DNA of 64,000 nt from Mesorhabditis belari (taxonomy: Eukaryota; Nematoda; Chromadorea; Rhabditida; Rhabditidae): NCBI GenBank assembly GCA_958450365.1, contig CAUEEP010000725.1, positions 2,442,001 to 2,506,000 on the forward strand. The letters run 5' to 3'. The notes below the pieces were generated by a model. The model saw nothing but the letters and a program-made list of their open reading frames with translations, ran no database searches and had not been told where the DNA came from. Below, one piece after another: positions 34,861-45,011 of the stretch (the first letter of the stretch is position 1; each line of letters begins with the position of its first letter). A program made the position numbers and the translations under genes.

Positions 34861-37800
34861 ATGAAAGAAATTCTTTTGATTCTGTTTTCGTTGAGTTTTG
34901 CGAATGGGAAAATTTACGAACTAGACGAGGAAAATCCGTCATTTGCCATTCATGGATGGTCGATTGGACAAGAGAAAGTAAATTTTAAATTATTATTGGA
35001 AAAAAGTGGCTCTTGAATCTAAAGGCGGTTTTTGAACTTAAAGGTGGCCTTTGAACTTGAAGGCGGCTTTTGAATGAGTAGCCAAGGTTTAAAGAGCCAT
35101 AACTTTGTTTAGGGACAATATTATTGTTAACTTTTTATATTGTTTTAAACAGGACAAATCAGGCTTTCGAATTATACTAAATGTTGCTCGATTGAATTAT
35201 TTAATTACGTGGAAATCAAAGCGAACTTAGTCAAAAAAGATCGGCTCCTTGTTTTTTTGATTTTCGTGAAATCAAATGACTCAAGTAAGCTCTATTTTAT
35301 AAAATTCTCAAAGCTGACGTGTCCTCTTTAAAACAATATAATAGGTTGATGCATAAGTCTTTTCGTTTTTTTCGTACTTCTGTTAAAAAGTAACAAATTC
35401 ACCAATTAATCTATAGTTTGCTCTATAAAAAAAGTGTTTTTTTGTTGAATTTCCATCTTTTTAAATCAATTTCGGTTCACTTTCAAGCAAATTCGAGAGT
35501 GAAAAACGCCTTTTTCGTAAAAATCTATAAAAAACTCTACGGAAAAATTGGCTGAATGAATTTCTCTGAAATTTTGGCGAAATATCAAACTTTTTTCTCT
35601 ATCCTTTTATCTATTGACACGAAAATAGGTTTTCTTTAGCTAAGGTGTCTAAACCGCATCATCGAGTTAGCCCTTTTTGACTACCCGACTTCATACTCTC
35701 AAGAAAATCCAGGCATAAAATATTTTTAAACCCGTTTGAATGTTATTTTGCAGAAAAATAATTGGTTTTTCTAATGAAATCAACCGTAGTTTAATTGGTG
35801 CATTTGTTGGCTTGAAACGGCAGACGAAAAGGAACAAAAACACTTATGCATCAACCTAATAAAAGTTAACATAAAATATTATCTCCAAACAAAGTTATGG
35901 ACCTTTAAAGCTTGACTATTCATTCAAAAACCGCCTTTAAGTTTAAAGATCACCTTTTAAGTTCAAAAGCTATCTTTAAGTTACTTTAAGTTGCTTTAAG
36001 TGACTAAGCCTATCTGTTTTTATTGTTGTCAAAGGTGTTTATAAGTAAAGCACCTGTAAATGTCTCTGAAAGCTATGGAAAAACTTTAATAAATAGCTAA
36101 TTACTGCTTTAAAAACACTTAAATAATCAGAAAGAAGTGTTTTTTTGGAAGTTTTCCAAAAAAAGCAAAAAATTTGGCGGCAAGTGGAATTGAACCTTTA
36201 CAATAATGGGGCTCAAAAAGCACTACTTTTATAGTAATTAACTTTAAAAACCTATTAATACAGAGAAAGATGGAAAGGATCATTTTTTAGACGCCCAAAA
36301 CTCGAATTTGACTGTTTTTTAGCATTGTCCCGTATTGGCTTTTTGTACAGCTCGTCTAGGATTATCAAAGTCATTAAAAAATGTTACGGTTCTTCTATTC
36401 TATGTAAAATTATGCGTAGATTTTATGATTAATTGTTGTTTTTAATGTATTGTCTTAGAAAGCCAAAAAGATGCATAAAGCCCAACACTATATATACCGC
36501 ACCCTGTAATATTATACGTCTAAACACTTGGAAACACAAATAAAGATCAGTCTTTATGCTTGAATAGTTTTATTGCTGTAATGAGAAAAGCTACCGTAAG
36601 ACTCTACACTATCTTTTACAGGTAGATAGCCTTTTTTTAGATCCGATCAGCTTTTCAACGTGCAAAAACTCGATTCATCAGTTTACACAATATTTGTCCC
36701 ACCTAGATGTCCTCTTGATATCATCATGCTTTGGGGTGTAAATAATTGTAAGCATTTGTTGTAAATGAAACTTTCACTTAAATACAGCAACATCGGCTTC
36801 AACTGAGTTTTGTCGTGGGGTTAAAATCCGAAATTCTCAACGTTACGCAAATCCAATTGACTTGAGTTTTGATGTAGGAAAATACTCGCTTCACGAACAA
36901 ATTTATTGCGGTAAGTATGGCTTATTAGGTTGGCAAATAAGTAAATTTTTCGAAAAAACCCATTTTACAATGAATGAGACTATTAATCGAGTCGTGGCAT
37001 TCGAAAGAGCAATTCTTTTTGTATAAAATGTCATTTACTGTATTCTCTCTACTAGTATTGCGGTCCGGGAGGGGTTGAAAAAAATCGTAGTGCGCACTAC
37101 GACACTACTGGACAATATTTAAAAAACGATCGTCACTTCGCACGTCTGTAACTCCCTTGTCTTTACCGTATTTCTAAATATTAATATTACCATTGTGTAG
37201 CCAATGAAAAGAGCTTTCAGAAAATGTATAGCACTAATAGTTTAAACTCAAAGACAAGGGCGTTACAGACGCGCGAAAGTGACGATCGTGTTTCAAATAT
37301 GATATTTCATTGTCCAGTACTGTATTAGAGAGAATACGGTAAGCGATTTTGAAAAGCTTTTATTTTTGAGGTTTTCGAAGGCCGCAAAGACAAGTAGTCA
37401 AAATAGCCATTTTCAGAAAACAAGTGATCTAGCGGGTGCTAGATCACTTGTTTGATTGGAAGCTATTCTTAAAAGAAAGAAGAGCGCAAAAGAAAGAAGA
37501 GATCCTTTTACATATTCAGTAAAATTTACAACAAAATCCGTCAAGCCATTTTGTCAAAAAGTTACTCAAAATTGACAAAATTGACAAAATTTTGAACCAA
37601 TTTAAAACCCATGTTCGAGTGCCTTTTTCAAAATGACTTCCAACCTAACAATTGCCCATTCAGACAGTTTTCCTGTTGAATATCTTGTGGAAGTGGTTGA
37701 CTTGAATATGGGAAATTTCACTATATTTCCTTGTCGAGATAATTCCTGTGATCCAACGTGGGTTTTCAATGAAATAAAACACTGAAATATTTAGAGTAGA

Positions 37801-38238
37801 GTTTACTACAGAAGTTATTCAAAACGAGAAATTCTTATTTGTTGGAACAGATGCGATTGAGGTAAAAACATTTAACAATTCACGACAATACGGCTCACCG
37901 GTGGGCTGCACTAATAACTAAATCAAGAGGAGATTCAGCGCTTTCGAATGACTTTAATAGCTTAGTTTATCTTTGAATATTCACTAACTTATCAGTAAAA
38001 CAGTTAACGACTACGTGACTGTACGCTCAAAATAAGAAGAAATAAGACTCGTAAAAGTTTATAGCTACAATGGGTACCCGCTACACAAACCGATTTTTGC
38101 TTTGTTCGCATTTACGCAAGAAGAATTGGAAAACAATTTGAACAAAGAACAATTAGACCAATTATAAATGGAAAGAACCGCTTTAAAATTTCCTTATTTA
38201 TTGGCTTTTTCGTGCTTTTATTATGTAACTTTTGCTAG
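34861..38238 (+). CDS. Unknown secreted, probably GPI-anchored protein
   Basis: Seven exons: 34861-34977, 36323-36403, 36651-36747, 36788-36910, 37664-37757, 37795-37861, 38065-38238; 250 residues. It begins with a signal peptide (MKEILLILFSLSFANG) and ends with a hydrophobic tail (FKISLFIGFFVLLLCNFC) directly before the stop. That layout fits GPI attachment. Two N-glycosylation sequons (KNVTV, GNFTI) and several cysteines support an extracellular protein. AATAAA follows the stop at 38241. I recognise no family. Exon 2 and the acceptor of exon 3 (at 36651, with a stronger but out-of-phase site at 36641) are the weakest points. Confidence 0.6.
35010..36000. repeat. Inverted repeat enclosing a MITE
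   Basis: Arms at about 35015-35150 and 35863-36000 share AGGCGGTTTTTGAACTTAAA and CCATAACTTTGTTT. The left arm contains three copies of a 19-bp unit (AAAGGCGGTTTTTGAACTT). It fills the first intron of the secreted-protein gene. Confidence 0.65.
35343..35857. mobile_element. Mariner-type MITE
   Basis: Terminal inverted repeats TAGGTTGATGCATAAGT at both ends, near TA dinucleotides; no coding capacity. A truncated relative is recognisable at about 47950-48330. Confidence 0.75.
37103..37322. repeat. Palindromic MITE family B, copy 2
   Basis: Opposite orientation to 12616-12846, with the same ends (CACTACTGGACAAT, CCAGTACTG) and centre (AGTTTAAACTCAAAGACAAG). Lies in intron 36911-37663. Confidence 0.8.
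37418..37453. repeat. Perfect 16-bp hairpin
   Basis: AAACAAGTGATCTAGC, loop GGGT, then the exact complement. It lies in the same intron as the family B MITE. Confidence 0.8.
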
Positions 38239-38689
38239 AGTAATAAAGTTTATTATTATTATAAGTAAAGCAAACTGCTGGACTTAAATGGTATCCATAG
38301 ACAAGAAAGGACATGCCAGTTTAAATATTTTTTGTAAAAAGATAATACGGTGCGAATATAACACCTTTTTGCAAGCCATAAATAGAAAAATAACCTTTTC
38401 TAAAAATGGCCGCTTTGTTGGCCGCTTAAAAATATTCTAAATAGTTTAGTCGGGCGAAGAGAGAATCGAAAAAGAAAGCTTTAAAAAAAGTTAAATAGAG
38501 CTATTGATCGATATTGCAATTGTAAAAGGCACTAATAATTAAATAGTATCTTAGGGATTTGGCTTTCTATGCGTCCCAAAACCATGAAGCGGAAATCGAT
38601 CATTGATCTCTTGTTAATTTTGTAGAAATTTTTATAGATTCCTTAAAAATCATTTAACAATCATTGAACATAACAAAAATATACCATTA

Positions 38690-39290
38690 CCCTTTAAAGT
38701 GACCTCCTTTAGCTTGAATATATTGTCGTAATCACTTCGGAAAGTCATCCATGGCCTTTTTGATGACCTCCATACCAATGTCGTCCAAAGATTTCTCCAA
38801 ATGACAATTCGCTCCAAAGCGTTTCAAAAGCTTCTTGCAACGGTTCACTCTTTTTTGCTTCATCTGATCGTTTAAGTAATGTCCGATTACATCTTTTCGT
38901 GTCTTCATTCCGTGTTTTTTGAGAATTCGGTGCACTGTGTTCTTTGAGATTCCAATTGCAGCAGCCATCTTTCAGGTGGAATTTTTCTGTGATCTCGGGT
39001 TTCTTTAGATTCGTTGAAAGATCTTTCGACGATTGATTGGATTGTTGGCAATCTTCTTTCGGCCGCTTCCAGATCGGTCTTCCAATTTCCCAGTATCTTT
39101 ATGATGCTGGATTGCTTTTGAAACTGTCTAGTGCAAAAGTGCAAAAGTGCAAGTGCAAAAGCCGCGAGTGTTTGAAGTGCAAAAGCCGCGAGATCTCCAT
39201 CACTGATTTGCCATCCTGTAACAGTCGAACCATGCCTGGACCCGCAAATCCAATTGTGCCTTCGTCCTGAAAAAGCCAATACAAAAAGAA
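38690..39290 (-). pseudogene. Tc/mariner-superfamily transposase relic, core deleted
   Basis: On the minus strand, a helix-turn-helix segment (MAAAIGISKNTVHRILKKHG) is followed by a CKKLLKRF segment and then directly by the C-terminal end (KKAMDDFPK). The catalytic DDE/D region is missing. Upstream N-terminal pieces (EAAERRLPTIQSIVERSF) lie in another frame. An internally deleted, frameshifted copy. Confidence 0.6.
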
Positions 39291-39505
39291 TTTTAGTCAT
39301 AAGTAAGAAAAAGAGCGAGATAAAACAATAAATCTGTCAAAACAGGATTCGCTCCATAATTTATCTCCATAACATGATAACAAGGAAGCACCAGAGTTTG
39401 TGACATGATAGAGCCCGAGCTCAGCTACTTTAGGGTTTTTAGTCTTTGGGACATTCTGTAATATTGATTTGTTTATTTATTTTGGGTTTTTTAGTCACAA
39501 ACACA

Positions 39506-40376
39506 ATGACGAATCGAACTTGTTTTTCAAAGAGCAGCAAAAAGAGAGAAAGAAATAGCCAAAACAAGTAAATTCCCCTTTCTCGAAAAATATCAAACTT
39601 TCATCACATTTGAGTCTGTTCCCAAGAGATTACAGTTCTAATATTCGGCTCAATTTTTATTATCATGATGAATGCTACATTGATATGAATGGTTTGTTCT
39701 TCGTGATTTCTATAACTTTTACAAGCCCTGGGAAAGCTTCAGATAGTCAGCTACCGTATCTCTTCGAATAGAAGACCGGGTAAAGAGTATCATCGCGTAC
39801 TCCTGCGTAGCAGCCCTTTTTAAAATTTCTCTTCTGCATAAAAGCTTTCAATGAAGTGCTATAGAGCTGGAAAATGGCTCAAAAATCTGTTAGCTCATGT
39901 GGTATTTTCGAGTCATTTTCCAGCTCTATAGCACTTCATTGAAAGCTTTTATGCAAAAAAATAAATTTTTAAAAGGGCTGCTACGCAGGAGTACGCGGTG
40001 ATGCTCTTTACCCGGTCTTCTATTCGAAGAAATACGGTAAATTGAATCAAAAAAGCCTGATTTTGAGATTCTAAGCAGTACAAACGGTACTCTCCTGTTA
40101 TGCCAAAAATCTCACCCACATGATAAAAAGAAAGCACCAGAGTTTGTGACCTGATAGAGTTCGAACTCAGCTATTTTCGGGTTTTTAGTCTTTTAGGCTT
40201 TTTGCTGAAGCTTTTGACGATTTTGATAATAATCTGTTTCAGAAACTGGCCCTAAAAACGAGGCCGAGAGATCGTTGAACGCTCCGCATCGAGCCGCGCA
40301 TTATTTGATGTGGTTCTGTTCGTTTATCCTTCTTTTATTATTCATTATCGCCTTTGTATGGTATTTTGTATACTAG
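39506..40376 (+). CDS. Small single-pass membrane protein, unknown
   Basis: Exons 39506-39567, 39636-39691, 40243-40376, phases 2 then 1, 83 residues. The start ATG lies 11 nt after a TTTTTTAG acceptor, as for trans-splicing. A basic N-terminal part (KSSKKRER) is followed by a short Cys-containing stretch and one membrane segment (FCSFILLLLFIIAFVWYF) near the C-terminus. AATAAA near 40403 fits a gene end. No family recognised. The first exon is low in complexity, so the start is tentative. Confidence 0.45.
39752..40039. repeat. Near-perfect foldback, about 130-bp arms
   Basis: Arms run from TACCGTATCTCTTCGAATAG to its complement, share GCAGCCCTTTT and AGCTCTATAGCACTTCATTG, and have a loop of about 30 bp. 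It lies in the intron of the small membrane-protein gene. RNA from it would be an almost perfect long hairpin. Confidence 0.85.
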
Positions 40377-41153
40377 TTCTTGTTTGAAACACGATTTCTC
40401 CGTAAAATAAATAAATAATCTTGCTAATGTAGGTAAAAGCAGAAAGCCAGGAAAGCTGACAGCGTGTACAATATGTCAAAAAACAAAGAACATTTTTGTT
40501 TTTTGATATATAGAACATTAATATACTTAATCAAAAGTATATTAATGGGTCTTTGGTTTTAAAAAAACTTTTTGCATATCCAGATTCGACAATTTGATCC
40601 AAAACTAACCAAAAAAACCCAATAAATGCAAAAACAGAAAAGGACAGATCCATTGTTCGTTCATAACAACCAATAACCTTGAATTGTGATGAATGACGTT
40701 TTGTCAAACTCGTTTTCGCAAAGAGAACAGAAAAAAGAAACAAAAATAGGTTCTCTGTGTTTCTCGGAAAGAAATCAGAATTTCAACCTATATTTCAACA
40801 TATACTTCCCTTTGTCCGAATATTTTATTTCCAAGAGATTTTTTTCGTCAAATCTGATAATAATCTATTGTTAAAAACTTTTCTTCAAAGTTCTATTGCC
40901 AATGAATGTGCCCAGGGAAAAGGAAGGTCAGTTTTTTGCTTTTCAATGTAAAAATTGTTTAGAATCTCCTAAATGTATAACTCCAATATGGTACATATAG
41001 TGTACATATAGTATTTAGCTTTTTAAAAAAGCATCTTTACCTTATTCTACTAGGGTTATAGCCAAAATCCAAAATACATATTAGTCAGATTTCTTTTAGC
41101 CATAGCAGTTTTCATAATCCGCTACCCGTATTTCTCAATTTCTACGATTTCAG

Positions 41154-41305
41154 CTTGTGACTCCAAAAATGAGCCCAAGAAAGAATTGAATTTACGACAT
41201 CAAATCTGCAAATATCTGACACGTATTGGCTCATTTATTCTTTGTGCGCAGTTTATTATAGCCATTGCCTACTTTTTCTATTACATAACCGGTCCTCACA
41301 AATAA
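41154..41305 (+). other. Candidate alternative last exon, membrane protein
   Basis: It follows GATTTCAG, needs the same incoming phase as 40243 and encodes SKNEPKKELNLRHQ plus a membrane segment (GSFILCAQFIIAIAYFFYY), ending in TAA that overlaps AATAAA. It aligns with 40243-40376 (PKNEAERSLNAPHR, SFILLLLFIIA). So either an alternative last exon of the 39506 gene (89 residues) or the end of a tandem paralogue whose first exons I could not fix. Confidence 0.55.
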
Positions 41306-42720
41306 ATCTTTGTAGTGTGTGACAAATGCAAGATATTATTGCCCTGTCAAATAATCTACCGTAAATACTGTAATAGTACCCCACCCCCCTTGTACAGTCG
41401 CGTAGTCGCAAAAGTTATTTCGTATTTCATTTTTTTCAAAGCGCCCGTACTTTCAAAAAATGCGTCTTTGGTATCAAAAAATAGTTGAAATTCTGGGCTA
41501 TCTTTTTGATACCGTGAGCAAAGGATGACGTTAATTTCATAGCTCAAAACAATATCCACTACATCACCTCACTTCTCCTCAAAAAAGGGCGAGAAGCCCC
41601 TTTTAACCCCTCCGTTTTCCAGATAGATGCCAAAATTTGCAATCCGTTTTTCTCAAAAACCATTACCCATTCGCAAAAACTAAAAGCGCTATCGTACTTG
41701 CCGTACGCAACTTGTGTTTGCACCTGATTTTCGTCACGAAATCTCACGGTCACTTCTGACTATTCTCTTTTTAGGCAGGCTCGGCGGGGGGGGACCCCTT
41801 CACTTTCCTAAATTGGTTCCCACCTTGCGCAACCTCCCCCCTCCCGATAATATCCCCCAATCATAGGAAAGATCATAACTAGAATATGCAAGCTTCTTTT
41901 ATCAGACTGACTAAAGATTCTATTCTATTTTACTTTGATGCCGAATTTCAATAAATCTCAAAAAACAAACGCTTTTCTTTGATCAGAAACATAACAAGTA
42001 TGTATTAACTTGACAAAGACTTCCGATGTGTTTGTACATAAATAAGAGCGAGCTGGACTTTCCCCCCACAAAGCAACTCATATCAATGATTATTTTGAGA
42101 AACGGAGTTATTTGAGGAGAAATAACTGAGGACTTGTTTACCAAGAAGAATTTAGCTTTAGACTATCATCCTATTGACTAAAACACACAACAAATGGATT
42201 CCATTCGAGCTAATATGTACAGGGTGAAAAATAAAAAAGTCCATTTTCAAATCAAGTTTTCTCAAAATTTCTGATGGCTTCTGGTGGTCAATGTGATGTC
42301 AAAATGAATCATTTGTGGTCACAAATTTGACATATTTTTTCCGTTTCTCTCGATTTCACGATCCCTTCCCTATACATGAATTTGAGGGTACCGCCATAGT
42401 CACCACCATATAGCCATCAACAACACAAAAAGTTTTCCATAAATTTGACTCTTTCTACTGCCATCTTAGTGTCATATTAGTGTTAATATGTAAACTAAAA
42501 TTGTAAACAAACGCTTTATGATTATCAGTTCCTTGGAAAAACTAGGCATCGCTTTGAAAACAGGCAAGTCGAAAGAGTTTTATGTACAGTCTGTAAGTTA
42601 TTTGTGATTTTATACTCATTTAGTAACAGAATGAAATTGGGTGCCAGACTTAGCACTCAACTTAATAATAAAAGGTTTTATTCAAAAAAAACAAAGACAA
42701 ACAAATTTTCAGTAGTTCTG
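41306..42720. other. Intergenic stretch
   Basis: No gene accepted. It contains a G-run (41785-41795) and an ACAGGGTG transposon-end-like sequence near 42220 without a visible partner. Confidence 0.45.
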
Positions 42721-44025
42721 TTAGCAATACTTTCCATATCTCTGCGACCGAATCCTTCTCAGCCAACCGCCCGTCGGATAGGGGACTTCTTTCAATTTGA
42801 GATCCCATTCTTCTGAGCAACATTTCATCAATAAATGAATCCAGAACGTTTTTGAATTTTCTAATGTTTTCTTTTCTTTGAGAGTGATTCGGAAAACAAA
42901 AACTTTCCTTGGAGCAAATCTTCTGATAAAGAATTGTTCATAAGTGGTTGATTGAAGAGAGAGATCAGTCAAGTCTTTTTTACCGACAAATTTCTGGAAA
43001 AGTTTCACGGCCTTTGAGCTCTCATTTGCTTTTTCTAGTCCAGAAACTGTAATTCCTTGCATCAGATCTTCAAAAATCTCTTGAATTGGTGAATCAAAGA
43101 GAGATTTTGTAGATTTTGACCGCTGCACATAAATTTTCGTCGAAAAAGCCAACAAAGGCCATCCACCTCTTGCCGGAAATCCTTTAGCTAACATTCTTTT
43201 GATGCTCTCTTTCAGTGTAATCCAAGTTAGTTTCTCTTCTGTAAACTGATTTCTCATTTCAACAAGCGCTTTCCACTGTTCTCTCTGTGCAAACAGAGTG
43301 ATTATTCCGCAATTTTTGAACTCTCGTCGAACCAACAAATTAGAAAAACAAGAATCCAGACCAAGCTCAGGATTCTCGCGAATATAAATGTCAAATTGAT
43401 CAGTGACAGTAGTACAAAAGCCTTCTAGAGCTTTTTGTATATTCATAAGATCATTTGTTTCCACTTTGAATCGAGACACAATTTTGAGATTCGGAAGAAA
43501 AGTGTCTGATCCGGGAACAAGTTGATAACGTTTTTTCTCGGGTTTACTCATGTGATGTTTGATCTCCAAACTTTTACAGGAATCAATGTTTCCGAAGAGG
43601 AGCTGAAGAAAATTTTGAGAATAGCTTTTGTCAAGATCAAGTCTGAGAGTGGCTTTAAATGGTGCAGGATAGGGCTCATCTCTCACTCGGATTATCATCA
43701 CAGACTCTTTGTTTTCTTCAAAGTCATAAGAAAGAAGCAGCTCCAATGTTTTCACACGATTTACAAAGTTTAAAACTGGGAGATCAATTTCGATGACGAA
43801 AAGCCATCGAAATGGCGAAAAGCCATCCAAAGAGAACATTATTCTCACCTCCAAAAGTTTTCGTGATAAAAAACCATTTTCCAAAACATATTTCCTCAGC
43901 TTTTTGTTGACTTGCAAAAGTTTTGAGATTTCCTCGTAGTTGAGATTTTTGTTGATAGAAGTCTGCAAGTGATTTGGCAAACTGGAATAGAAGAAATAGG
44001 CTTTCGAATCGATCATTTCTGACAT
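42721..44025 (-). CDS. Single-exon F-box-like protein
   Basis: A 434-residue uninterrupted frame. I take the ATG at 44025 (MSEMIDSKAYFFYSSLP) because the upstream extension to 44088 looks like read-through of 5' sequence. The N-terminal 60 residues (SSLPNHLQTSINKNLNYEE, then ISKLLQVNKKLRKYVLE) have the spacing of an F-box, the adaptor motif for SCF ubiquitin ligases. The rest is mixed alpha/beta without a repeat I can name. Nematodes carry large, fast-evolving F-box families, usually with a few introns. A single exon may be a retrocopy or just a family feature. A poly(A)-like AATAAA lies on the minus strand near 42674. Confidence 0.6.
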   Translation of the reverse strand: MSEMIDSKAYFFYSSLPNHLQTSINKNLNYEEISKLLQVNKKLRKYVLENGFLSRKLLEVRIMFSLDGFSPFRWLFVIEIDLPVLNFVNRVKTLELLLSYDFEENKESVMIIRVRDEPYPAPFKATLRLDLDKSYSQNFLQLLFGNIDSCKSLEIKHHMSKPEKKRYQLVPGSDTFLPNLKIVSRFKVETNDLMNIQKALEGFCTTVTDQFDIYIRENPELGLDSCFSNLLVRREFKNCGIITLFAQREQWKALVEMRNQFTEEKLTWITLKESIKRMLAKGFPARGGWPLLAFSTKIYVQRSKSTKSLFDSPIQEIFEDLMQGITVSGLEKANESSKAVKLFQKFVGKKDLTDLSLQSTTYEQFFIRRFAPRKVFVFRITLKEKKTLENSKTFWIHLLMKCCSEEWDLKLKEVPYPTGGWLRRIRSQRYGKYC

Positions 44026-45011
44026 TCTGAAAATGATGCTAAACGCTACTACTAAAAATCTACTAATCAAAACGTGTAAAATAGTCAAAAATTGCTCAAC
44101 CCTATGTAAACTTCATCGAAATGTACAAAAGATTGTGCAATTTCTTGAAAAACCCTTATCAAAAACTCGGAAAAGTAAACAAACCGTGAGAGCTAGTGAT
44201 ATGAAAGGCATCACGAAGAAATCGATGGGTCAAACGGATCTGAAGACTCTAGGAGAAAAGTTTAAGAAAATTGGGCAAATTTTGCTTTTTCCGAATACCC
44301 TAAATAACCAAAAAGCATTAAAGTTTAAAATTTTTCAAATTTCAAAAGTTAACGCAAATTCAAATAAAATCTGCAAAAGTAAGTTTGTTTTATACCGGTT
44401 CACGTTTTTTTTCTTCACAGGAAAGGGCAGCAAAAATCGGCACACGCAAGCAAAGTTTTTCCTCAAAAAAGGCTGATCTTTTGCTCTTTGAAAATTTTCT
44501 GTTCTCTGATTCTCTGAAAATTGAAAAAAGAATTTCTGTACTCAAATTTATCCCTTCACAGAAACTCTATTGAAATGAAGATAGAACAAAACAAAAACAA
44601 AAATTTTCAAACAGAATGCTGAAGTTTGAGTAAAGTGACTTTTCAAAAAAGTGTCCCGATTTCAAATTCGACGGGTTTTTTCCTGTTCAGTTTGATTGGT
44701 TTAGGATGGAATTTTTTAGATTTTGAATTCAGAATTCAGAATTGAATCCAGAATCCAGAAACAGTATTTGTGGATTTTTCGAATTTGGAGACCACATCTT
44801 TTGAAGGCTTTAATATTTTCCGATGTCAAGCCAGCTTGTTGGTCCCTGAAACCACATTCTGTTTCTTTTAGAGAATTTATGTTTTGTCTATAAAGATCAA
44901 TGTCAGCGATCATGATGGAAAAGGGAAGAAGCCAAAATCCAAAATTCATTTTCCTTTTGATCATAAACCTTTTGTTAGACCTTTTTGTTTAACTTTCTAA
45001 TTGTTTAGGTA
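44026..45011. other. Shared upstream region of secreted genes
   Basis: The last 150 bp resemble 47580-47730, upstream of the next paralogue (TTTGTCTAWAAAGATC and the final TTAGG before the ATG), so the promoter was duplicated with the gene. An 82-codon minus-strand frame here is probably spurious. Confidence 0.45.

Noticed and set aside
44716..44964. 82-codon minus-strand frame upstream of secreted gene A
   Set aside because: It lies in a region duplicated as promoter sequence before gene B, where the frame is not preserved.
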